DNA of 7,341 nt from JBBRUG01 sp038247995. GTDB taxonomy: Bacteria; Chloroflexota; Chloroflexia; Chloroflexales; Chloroflexaceae. The notes beneath the pieces are model-generated. The model was not told the origin of the DNA. It saw nothing but the letters and a program-made list of their open reading frames with translations, and searched no databases. The stretch lies in contig JBBRUG010000308.1 in assembly GCA_038247995.1 (NCBI GenBank), positions 1 to 7,341 on the forward strand, given 5' to 3'. Both the position numbers and the translations under genes were made by a program. Shown here piece by piece: positions 1 to 4,475 of the stretch. Each line of letters begins with the position of its first letter. Positions within the stretch are counted from its first letter, which is position 1.

Positions 1-19
1 GCGGACGGCTGTCGAAATG

Positions 20-265
20 CTACAGTAGTCCACGGACGAGCGCTAAAGGTATTTTGTAGTGGACAATGCGCAGCACGCTCAGCGCAACGGTTTGATGAGC
101 CAGGAGCAGGCAGATCAGCAGGGCCACAATGCCCGAGTGCTGCTCACCACACACTAGCGTAAACCCTAGTTGGCAGGCCAACAAGCCCGACTTCCAGGCA
201 CCGGACTTCCTCATAAGCGAGCGCGAGCTAAAAACACAGCCTCGGCGCGGCGAACGCAAGCGCAT
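20..265 (-). CDS. Small hydrophobic ORF, doubtful (possible gene remnant)
   Basis: An 81-codon frame. The first 25 or so residues are rich in Arg and Ser and do not look coding. The rest is hydrophobic (GIVALLICLLLAHQTVAL and on to a terminal LALVRGLL) and could form one or two membrane helices, or be the C-terminal tail of a decayed transposase. I recognise no family. No Shine-Dalgarno sequence stands out before the ATG. It lies beyond the terminator of the tRNA-Gly remnant on the same strand, on what I infer to be the chromosomal side of the junction. It may be a chance frame. Confidence 0.2.
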   Translation of the reverse strand: MRLRSPRRGCVFSSRSLMRKSGAWKSGLLACQLGFTLVCGEQHSGIVALLICLLLAHQTVALSVLRIVHYKIPLALVRGLL

Positions 266-292
266 GATTTGCCTTCATGCCGCAGAAGCTCA

Positions 293-682
293 TCAAGACG
301 CCAAAAAACCGCTCCTGTTGGCAGCGGTTCTCGGCATTGGGATGCGGTGAAAATGGAGCGGGCGACCGGATTCGAACCGGCGGCCGTCGGCCCAGGCGAA
401 ATGCTCTCGCCATACTTGCCGGCGTGGGTCGAATAGGCCGACGACCTCGCCCGTCATAGGGTCGGCGCCCATCACGCGGTCCTCCTTATGCTTGTTGCAA
501 AGTGTGCACGCAAGCCAGAGGTTGGCTTCCTCGGTCGGCCCACCGAGCGCCTCGGGGATAATGTGCTCGACTTCCATCGGCACGCCGACCACCCGCTCCT
601 GAGTGAGACAATAGCCACAGTGGTAGCGCCCCTGCGCCGCGACAAGCTCGCGCAGCGCTTTGGGAATGTAGGTCTTGCTCAC
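293..682 (-). CDS. HNH endonuclease, C-terminally truncated
   Basis: A small HNH (His-Asn-His, beta-beta-alpha metal) nuclease; members cut DNA using a metal bound by the His/Asn cluster. Visible: CGYC (residues 22-25) and CTLC (59-62), probably binding structural zinc; EH at 39-40 followed by II, the catalytic motif; N54; and CNKH at 62-65. The core (about residues 18-66) is intact. The family motif FDPRR...WREHFAWADG continues to residue 100, but the expected C-terminal half is gone. Residues 101-129 are encoded by the tRNA-Gly 3' end and its terminator, so this tail is junk. The start is GTG at 682, overlapping the preceding stop by 4 nt (GTGA), which suggests translational coupling and explains the weak ribosome binding site. 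Whether the shortened protein folds is unknown. Its role (defence, homing or toxin-like) cannot be told from sequence alone. Confidence 0.75.
   Translation of the reverse strand: MSKTYIPKALRELVAAQGRYHCGYCLTQERVVGVPMEVEHIIPEALGGPTEEANLWLACTLCNKHKEDRVMGADPMTGEVVGLFDPRRQVWREHFAWADGRRFESGRPLHFHRIPMPRTAANRSGFLAS
303..329 (-). terminator. Rho-independent terminator of the tRNA-Gly locus
   Basis: On the minus strand AACCGCT (329-323) pairs perfectly with AGCGGTT (313-307) around a 9-nt loop, and the T run continues to 303. It begins 25 nt downstream of the CCA end of the tRNA fragment, where a tRNA terminator is expected. There is no T run on the plus strand, so it works for minus-strand transcripts only. 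It also lies inside the 3' end of the HNH reading frame, which shows that the last HNH codons are not native to that gene. Confidence 0.75.
354..385 (-). other. tRNA-Gly 3' end, partial (probable attachment site)
   Basis: Read on the minus strand, this stretch gives a T-arm (stem GCCGG, loop TTCGAAT, stem CCGGT), then the acceptor 3' strand CGCCCGC, a T discriminator and an encoded CCA. Acceptor GCGGGCG/CGCCCGC with discriminator U matches bacterial tRNA-Gly. The D-arm, anticodon arm and 5' acceptor strand are missing: no GCGGGCG lies at the expected distance upstream, where HNH coding sequence is found instead. A tRNA 3' end without its 5' half, followed by the tRNA terminator, is the usual distal junction left when an integrative element recombines into a tRNA gene. 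On that reading the element lies to the right (above about 385) and the restored tRNA beyond the window. The exact left limit of tRNA identity (382-388) is uncertain. No second copy is visible here. Confidence 0.8.
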
Positions 683-1110
683 GGAGCGGCGAGCAGGCGA
701 GCAATATCGTGACCACGCTGCTTGAGGAGTGCAGCCGCCTGGGCGCGAACCAGTATCGATCGCTCATACTGGCGCACGAGCAGTTCACTCTCCTGCTGCT
801 CCGCCTCAGTGAGTCCTTCACGCTGGCGCTTTGCGTTCAGCTCGCTGAGGCGCTCCACGTCATCACTCGCCAGCTTGCTCCGACCGGCCTGCCACAGCGC
901 TGCATCGTCCAAAAAAACCAACTGGGCGATGGTTTGCTCCAGGTCGTCAGGGAGCGCCTCGGTTGCTGGGATCGCGCCGGTGAGCACGTCCAGCACCTCA
1001 TCGGCGAGCGTGCGCTGGCGCCGTATGGCCCGTGCCTGGAGCTGCTCATAGAGCGGCTCAGGCAACTCAAGGGTGACACTCTGTGAGTTCATTGGCTTAC
1101 TTGGTGGCAT
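679..1110 (-). CDS. Conserved protein with RHH-like N-terminus, partner of HNH
   Basis: A 143-residue soluble protein. Residues 11-43 (VTLELPEPLYEQLQARA followed by RRQRTLADEVLDVL) have the strand-helix-helix layout of ribbon-helix-helix (CopG/Arc-like) DNA-binding domains. The rest is helical and charged, with a QQESELLVRQYER segment and a C-terminal AAALLKQRGHD segment. From memory, proteins of this pattern sit directly before HNH nucleases in cyanobacteria and Chloroflexota. The 4-nt overlap with the HNH start supports a two-gene operon in which this protein could regulate or bind the nuclease; that is inference. Two starts are possible: ATG at 1110, or ATG at 1092 (residue 7), just before the conserved part. 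Neither has a clear Shine-Dalgarno sequence. A candidate -10 lies 8 nt before the first, which would suit a leaderless mRNA. Confidence 0.7.
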   Translation of the reverse strand: MPPSKPMNSQSVTLELPEPLYEQLQARAIRRQRTLADEVLDVLTGAIPATEALPDDLEQTIAQLVFLDDAALWQAGRSKLASDDVERLSELNAKRQREGLTEAEQQESELLVRQYERSILVRAQAAALLKQRGHDIARLLAAP

Positions 1111-1118
1111 TCTGGTTC

Positions 1119-1146
1119 TGTATATGCTGACGGCTGAAATTGCGAA
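1119..1146 (-). promoter_or_regulatory. Candidate promoter for the RHH-HNH pair
   Basis: On the minus strand TTCGCA (1146-1141) and TATACA (1124-1119) are separated by 16 nt. The -10 box is good (5 of 6) and the -35 is weak. The -10 ends 8 nt before the ATG at 1110, so transcription would start at or next to that codon. This is a pattern match by eye only. Confidence 0.3.
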
Positions 1147-1161
1147 GCACTTTTTCTATAA

Positions 1162-1377
1162 GCGCTTGCGTCCGACCGCGACCTGATTACGACGGTTCGG
1201 ATCGTCGAGCTGATCAGCGCCCGCCCTAACGTCGCCACGCCGCGCAACGCCCGTGAGCTTTTAAGGCTTCCCCACATGACACCTGATCCTGATCCGGCCT
1301 TTGAGGTGATTCCGTCTCTGGTCGACACCGAGATAATGCAGGGGCGCGGCTTTGGCAAGATCACCCCAAGGCTTTGA
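1162..1377 (+). pseudogene. Possible 3' remnant of a degraded gene, plus strand
   Basis: An open frame of 71 codons runs from just after a TAA (1159-1161) to TGA (1375-1377) with no plausible start at its beginning. It reads like protein: DLITTVRIVELISARPNVAT, then PRNARELLRLP, then a tail rich in Asp and Pro. The ATP-x-x-AR-E-LL pattern recalls the C-terminal end of beta-keto acid cleavage enzymes (BKACE), but the match is short and the tail after LRLP would be extra, so I do not name it. A 143-codon frame on the opposite strand over the same DNA looks like its shadow. It is probably a gene fragment left by rearrangement. Confidence 0.3.
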
Positions 1378-1421
1378 ACGATACAGCGCACGATGCGTGA
1401 GCAGTCGCGCACGCCGTCCCT

Positions 1422-1439
1422 ACGCGCCTTTCGGCGCGT
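1422..1439. repeat. Hairpin with 4-nt loop
   Basis: ACGCGCC (1422-1428) and GGCGCGT (1433-1439) form a perfect 7-bp stem around a 4-nt loop. On the minus strand the loop is GAAA, a stable GNRA tetraloop. No T run follows on either strand, so it is not a typical rho-independent terminator, but it could end or stabilise transcripts from either side. Confidence 0.5.
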
Positions 1440-1513
1440 GAGCCAGGGGTAGGGTGGGTTTGTTGGTGGGCGGGGAATCTCTGTGGGGGCGGCGGCATAC
1501 CGCTGCCCCACGG

Positions 1514-1539
1514 CTGCCACGGCGTGGCAGGCTCAGCGC
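1514..1539. repeat. Palindromic repeat, copy 1
   Basis: CTGCCACGGCGTGGCAG (1514-1530) is a palindrome with 8-bp arms around a single base. With the 9 nt that follow it, it is repeated in the same orientation at 2827-2852 (23 of 26 positions identical). This copy lies just downstream of the stop of the nuclease gene, next to another hairpin. The two copies bracket that gene, about 1.3 kb apart. Confidence 0.7.
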
Positions 1540-1555
1540 CCGACTAAGCGGGCGC
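1536..1555 (-). terminator. Stem-loop across the nuclease stop codon
   Basis: GCGCCCG (1536-1542) pairs with CGGGCGC (1549-1555) around a 6-nt loop containing the complement of the TAG stop. Together with the palindrome at 1514-1530 it gives two GC-rich hairpins in tandem at the end of the gene. No T run follows, so termination or mRNA 3' protection is only a possibility. Confidence 0.35.
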
Positions 1556-2665
1556 GGCAACTTTGCTTTCGTAGCGGGCCACCGTCGCGTGCAGACGTGG
1601 CGCTAGGGCGAAGAGGTCGCTGAGATCGCTGAGGACAATGCGGTCTTCCTTGCGCTCTTCGTTATCAAAGAGGCCGACGCTTTTCTTGGTGCCGTTGAAA
1701 TAGAGACGGCAGACCGGGCGGCGGTTGTTGTCGTCGAGCAGCACGCCGCAGTAGCTCTGCTGGTCGCGTAGCGCGATGCGGCGCACATCGACGACTTCGC
1801 GCAGGATGGCGCGGATGGTGAGGAAGGCCTCGTGCTCTTCTTCGGTCGTAACGACGGTGGGGCGCTGTTCCTCGCCGGGCATCGCAGTCTCTGTGCTCGT
1901 CGGCGCCGATGCCGGCGCAGGCATTGCCGGCGCATCATTCACGGTAGGGCTGCTGTCGCCGAGGGCCGTCTTCAGGCGCTCGTTGAGCTGGTCGGTGATG
2001 AAGCCGCGGAAGGCGCGGCGCGTCACCAGGGCGAACTTCTCGCGTACAGCGGTTGTTACCTTGCCGTTGTAGACCCGTGCGGCGAAGAATTTCACAAACT
2101 CCTCTGACGGCTCCTGAAGCTCAGCGGCCAACACCTGCTTGATTGCACGCGTGTATTTCAGCTCGCTCGCGGTGGTGAGGATTGCGTCGAGGTCGTAGAC
2201 CGTGCGGGTAAACTTTTTCAACTCCTCCAGATCTTGATCGCGCAGGTTGAGCAGATCAAGCTCAAAGAAGGGGCGCGCGTCCATCTTGTTGGCCGCATCC
2301 AGGTCGGTGTAGAACCAGTAGACAATCCCGTTGGTCAGCACGGCGAAACGCGCCTCGGTCACGCTGAAGTAGCGATAGAGCTGCGAAGCATGTTCTTTGC
2401 TCAGATCGGCGGCATGATGCTTGCACTCAAAGAGCACGATCGGCTTTCCCTCGCGCAGAATCGCATAATCGACCTTCTCGCCTTTCTTCAGGCCCACGTC
2501 CGCGTGCAACTCCGGGGTCACTTCCTGTGGGTTGAACACATCATAGCCCAGAGCGGCGATGAAGGGCATAATGAAGGCGTTCTTGGTTGCTTCTTCGGTC
2601 TGGATGTGCTCGATCTGGCGGGGGATGCGGGCGGCAAGCTCACGAATCCGATCGCTGAAGTCCAT
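1544..2665 (-). CDS. Standalone HsdR-N-type PD-(D/E)XK nuclease
   Basis: A 373-residue protein of the family annotated as type I restriction enzyme HsdR N-terminal domain protein or DUF/COG4748-like. The nuclease fold is at the N-terminus: E24/E25 (EEATKNAF), D66 (KVDYAIL), E80 and K82 (FECK) form the PD-(D/E)XK site, followed by Q95-x3-Y99, the QxxxY motif seen in HsdR and RecB-type nucleases. A low-complexity linker rich in Ala, Pro and Thr (about 240-272) leads to a conserved C-terminal domain (about 275-365, with YCGVLLDD, RPVCRLYFN and VGLFD). No helicase motor and no HsdM or HsdS neighbour is present, so it is not a complete type I system. The start at 2665 has AAGGAG at 2673-2678, 7 nt away; a longer frame to 2728 lacks this support. 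Defence or DNA repair roles are possible; the true function is unknown. Confidence 0.85.
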   Translation of the reverse strand: MDFSDRIRELAARIPRQIEHIQTEEATKNAFIMPFIAALGYDVFNPQEVTPELHADVGLKKGEKVDYAILREGKPIVLFECKHHAADLSKEHASQLYRYFSVTEARFAVLTNGIVYWFYTDLDAANKMDARPFFELDLLNLRDQDLEELKKFTRTVYDLDAILTTASELKYTRAIKQVLAAELQEPSEEFVKFFAARVYNGKVTTAVREKFALVTRRAFRGFITDQLNERLKTALGDSSPTVNDAPAMPAPASAPTSTETAMPGEEQRPTVVTTEEEHEAFLTIRAILREVVDVRRIALRDQQSYCGVLLDDNNRRPVCRLYFNGTKKSVGLFDNEERKEDRIVLSDLSDLFALAPRLHATVARYESKVAAPA

Positions 2666-2802
2666 TGGGCGGCTCCTTCTCGTTAGCGTGCAACCACCAG
2701 GCCAGCGCGGGAGGGCGGCGCACAGCACAATTATTGGTGACTATACCAACGGAAGGTGATCACTATCTGTAGCAAGAGAAGCTGTTGATGACGATCTGAT
2801 CA

Positions 2803-3022
2803 TCACCGTGTATGTAATATGGAAGCCTGCCACGCCGTGGCAGACTCAGTGCTGGGCACGGTCGGCCAGGTCGAAAGGTCGGCATTGCTCAGCGCGCCGA
2901 TGTAGTTGCGTAGCAGGCGATGCTGGAAGGCGTAGCCGCCGCCAACGTGGTGCAGCAACAGCAGCACGATACTGTAGTCGAGGAAGGCGACGTAGTGCAG
3001 TGGGTGGCCACGCACTGCCATG
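2803..3022 (-). pseudogene. 3' remnant of a NACHT/STAND-type ATPase gene
   Basis: A minus-strand frame of 72 codons with the pattern HPLHYVAFLDYS, then LLLLHHVGGGYAFQHRLLRN, then Y. This matches what I recall of the C-terminal end of large bacterial NACHT-type NTPases: (I/P)LxYVxFLDYA, a helix, VGGGYxFxHRLLxxY. No NTPase domain, Walker motif or start remains. Weaker similarity may run on to about 3045, into the promoter of the MerR operon, where the frame becomes antisense to that gene. It ends at TGA 2805-2803, after codons built from the palindromic repeat. It is best read as debris of a defence-type STAND ATPase, truncated when the neighbouring operon or repeat arrived. The family call rests on one motif block. 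Confidence 0.5.
2827..2852. repeat. Palindromic repeat, copy 2
   Basis: CTGCCACGCCGTGGCAG (2827-2843) has 8-bp arms around one base and differs from copy 1 at the centre; the 9 nt that follow also match copy 1 with two changes. It lies inside the reading frame of the NACHT-type remnant, so it either inserted there or supplies its last codons. Confidence 0.7.
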
Positions 3023-3040
3023 TCGTCATACGGTCGCAGC

Positions 3041-3071
3041 TTGACCTTCCAGCAACAGGAAGGTGTATCCT
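3041..3071 (+). promoter_or_regulatory. MerR-type promoter with CueR-like operator
   Basis: TTGACC (3041-3046) and TATCCT (3066-3071) are 19 nt apart, the overlong spacer typical of promoters activated by MerR-family regulators through DNA distortion. Between them ACCTTCC (3044-3050) and GGAAGGT (3058-3064) form a perfect 7-bp dyad around 7 nt. These half-sites are those of the CueR box of E. coli copA. The regulator gene starts 21 nt after the -10, so it most likely controls its own operon. Confidence 0.85.
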
Positions 3072-3091
3072 GCAACGACAAGGAGGCGCCT

Positions 3092-3529
3092 ATGCAGATT
3101 CGTGACGTGGTGCAACATACCGGCGTGCCTGCCAAGACCATCCGCTACTACGAACAGATCGGGTTGCTGCCGCCCCCAGCCCGCACGGCCAACAACTATC
3201 GTCGCTATGAACCGGCGGTCATTGATCGCCTGCGCTTCATTATCAGCGCACGCAGCCTGGGCTTGGCGTTAGCCGACATCGCCGAGATTCTTACGGCTCG
3301 TGATCAGGGTGTGCCGCCGTGTGATCGGGTACTGGAACTGCTCGCCACGCAGTTGGCGCTGCTTGATCGGCGGATCGCCGACCTCGTCACGTTACGCGCC
3401 GACCTGCGCACAATTCACGCTGAGGGAGTCCAACGCCCGCGCGACGACCTCAGCGGCGCGGCGTGTGTGTGCGCGCTGATCCATCAGTACGGTGGTGTGC
3501 CGGATGGATTGACGACGGGCAATGGATGA
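3092..3529 (+). CDS. MerR-family metal-responsive regulator
   Basis: A 145-residue MerR-family activator. A winged helix-turn-helix fills residues 1-70 (IRDVVQHTGVPAKTIRYYEQ, IGLLPP, NNYRRY), followed by the long dimerisation helix (about 80-110) and a short metal-binding end. The start at 3092 has AAGGAGG at 3080-3086, 5 nt away; an upstream in-frame ATG at 3020 lies before the promoter and is excluded. Cysteines are C77, C125 and C127. C77 aligns with the position that is Ser in monovalent-ion sensors such as CueR and Cys in divalent-ion sensors (ZntR, CadR, PbrR, MerR). The ACVCALIH end replaces the C112-x7-C120 pair of CueR. The protein looks like a divalent-type or mixed sensor although its operator is CueR-like. 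The ligand (Zn, Cd, Pb, Hg or Cu) is open. Confidence 0.9.
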   Translation: MQIRDVVQHTGVPAKTIRYYEQIGLLPPPARTANNYRRYEPAVIDRLRFIISARSLGLALADIAEILTARDQGVPPCDRVLELLATQLALLDRRIADLVTLRADLRTIHAEGVQRPRDDLSGAACVCALIHQYGGVPDGLTTGNG

Positions 3530-3560
3530 ACGATGATCGCTATGCGGAAGGAGCAGCCCA

Positions 3561-4028
3561 ATGACTGAATGTTGTTGTCCGGCTGTGGAACCTGATGCAG
3601 CTTGCATAGCGCCCACCGGCGCCCGTCCGCCATGCCCGCACTGCCAGCAGACCGGCAGACGGGTCGCACAGGAAACCGTACAGGCCCAACTGGCGATCAG
3701 CCTGCACGCGTTGATCGACGCTCCGTATCACTTCTGTGCCACACCAGACTGTTCGGTGGTCTATTTCAGTGCCGACGGTGCCGCGCACATCACCGAAACT
3801 GAACTCCGTGAGCGCGTATTTCAAAAGCACGCCGAGGATGACGCCACACTCGTCTGCTACTGTTTTCGGCATACCATCGGCGCTTTGCGGGGCGGCGACA
3901 TCGCAGCACAAACGACTATTCTGCAGAACATCACACTTGGCACGGAGTTGGGCCGGTGCGCCTGCACAATCCGTAATCCGCAAGGCAGGTGCTGCCTGGG
4001 CAATGTGCAGCGGTTGTTGACCAGCTAA
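3561..4028 (+). CDS. CopZ N-terminal-like [2Fe-2S]/zinc protein
   Basis: A 155-residue cysteine-rich protein with 14 Cys. It resembles the N-terminal domain of Archaeoglobus CopZ, a copper chaperone with one [2Fe-2S] cluster and one zinc, often annotated as putative iron-sulfur cluster-binding metallochaperone. C25-x2-C28 with C59 and C64 could bind zinc. The CYC at 99-101 (VCYCFRHT, BFD-like) with C133/C135 and C144/C145 could bind [2Fe-2S]. The N-terminal CCC (4-6) and C15 are extra and might bind metal. The C-terminal HMA domain of CopZ is missing. It starts 31 nt after the regulator, with AAGGAG at 3548-3553, and shares its operon, so it should be made in response to metal. Likely role: cytoplasmic metal chaperone or redox partner for metal mobilisation. 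Metal identity is inferred. Confidence 0.8.
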   Translation: MTECCCPAVEPDAACIAPTGARPPCPHCQQTGRRVAQETVQAQLAISLHALIDAPYHFCATPDCSVVYFSADGAAHITETELRERVFQKHAEDDATLVCYCFRHTIGALRGGDIAAQTTILQNITLGTELGRCACTIRNPQGRCCLGNVQRLLTS

Positions 4029-4108
4029 GCGAGGAGTCGTCGGTGATGCGCGATTAAGGAAGACCATAAGGGCAGCTCGCAAGCCGCCTCGATACGTATA
4101 CATGGGAA

Positions 4109-4136
4109 GTTTACACGCTGAAGACTGCCTGTAAAC
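4109..4136. repeat. Inverted repeat GTTTACA-N14-TGTAAAC
   Basis: Perfect 7-bp arms (4109-4115 and 4130-4136) with a 14-nt spacer, flanked by CATG on both sides (4101-4104 and 4137-4140). The spacing would suit a dimeric regulator or an RNA hairpin. No gene start lies downstream, so its role is unknown. Confidence 0.5.
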
Positions 4137-4356
4137 CATGAGACGATGGTAACAACTTCGACCCGAGGATCAGTCACGTCGGGGGACGGGATGTGAGCCA
4201 TGGGAAAATTGTCCGGTCACTTCACGGGAGGCGACTACTCAGGTCGGCAATGTGTTGTACAAGTCTGAGTTATTGGACGATCGTATCTGATAAAGACCCA
4301 TTTCAGAGTAGCATGAGCGTGATGAACTGGTGGCCCAAGATAAAATATACCGGCTT

Positions 4357-4396
4357 CTGATCTACCAATAAAGCATGTATTTTACCCGTAGATCAG
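4357..4396. repeat. Inverted repeat CTGATCTAC-N22-GTAGATCAG
   Basis: Perfect 9-bp arms (4357-4365 and 4388-4396) with a 22-nt AT-rich spacer; arm centres are 31 bp apart, close to three helical turns. It could be a paired operator, the stem of an RNA, or the ends of a tiny degenerate element. No T run follows. Confidence 0.55.
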
Positions 4397-4409
4397 ATCT
4401 CTGGCCATC

Positions 4410-4434
4410 AAAAAAAGGTGAGCAACTCAAGACC
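4410..4434 (-). terminator. Weak candidate terminator of the ABC operon
   Basis: On the minus strand, 32 nt after the ATPase stop, TGAG-ttg-CTCA (4429-4419) is followed by CC and seven T (4416-4410). The stem is short; two outer G-C pairs form only with a bulge. The T run and position favour it; the stem strength does not. Confidence 0.3.
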
Positions 4435-4438
4435 ACGC

Positions 4439-4475
4439 CACGAGGCTTTCCTACCGATTTTGCCTTCACGTTCGC
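4439..4475 (+). repeat. 37-nt imperfect inverted repeat, copy 1
   Basis: This stretch matches the reverse complement of 7073-7109 at 30 of 37 positions by my alignment, including an unbroken ACCGATTTTGC block. The plus strand here reads RGFPTDFAFTF, close to RGFRTDFAFTI in the permease N-terminus. It overlaps the last codons of the ATPase gene. The two copies lie in opposite orientation at the two ends of the ABC gene pair. Confidence 0.5.

Larger units (their letters stand above)
4029..4465. other. Gene-free, more AT-rich intergenic region
   Basis: About 440 nt between the convergent metal and ABC operons. I see no coding frame with family resemblance or a ribosome binding site; a 15-codon frame at 4314-4361 has no support. 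Visibly richer in A and T than its neighbours, especially 4340-4416. It contains inverted repeats at 4109-4136 and 4357-4396 and a weak terminator at 4410-4434, and its right end is part of a 37-nt repeat shared with the permease gene. No terminator for the metal operon is obvious. Confidence 0.5.

Noticed and set aside
354..430. Complete tRNA-Gly gene
   Set aside because: No 5' acceptor strand GCGGGCG, D-arm or anticodon arm in the 75 nt before the CCA end; that DNA codes for the HNH protein.
1089..1520. 143-codon minus-strand frame between the RHH-like gene and the nuclease gene
   Set aside because: Its composition is Arg/Ser/Pro-rich without recognisable motifs, it overlaps the RHH gene start, and the opposite strand reads better as protein; it looks like a shadow.
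2666..2728. N-terminal extension of the nuclease gene to an ATG at 2728
   Set aside because: The added 21 residues do not resemble the family N-terminus, and AAGGAG is placed correctly for the ATG at 2665.
3020..3091. Upstream start (ATG 3020) for the MerR gene
   Set aside because: It lies before the -35 box of the gene's own promoter; the ATG at 3092 has a strong Shine-Dalgarno sequence and begins at the family N-terminus.
3540..4139. 199-codon minus-strand frame opposite the CopZ-like gene
   Set aside because: It is antisense to a gene with a good ribosome binding site and clear family cysteines; the translation has no domain pattern.
4190..4235. GAGCC...GAAAA...CCGGT resembling group II intron domain V
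   Set aside because: The arms do not pair as domain V requires, the catalytic triad context is wrong, and no reverse transcriptase fragment or domain VI is present.
4029..4340. Possible riboswitch
   Set aside because: No cobalamin, TPP, SAM or other core motif that I know could be matched, and no gene start lies downstream.
4314..4361. 15-codon frame starting MSVMNWWPKIKY
   Set aside because: No ribosome binding site, no promoter and no neighbour context; likely chance.
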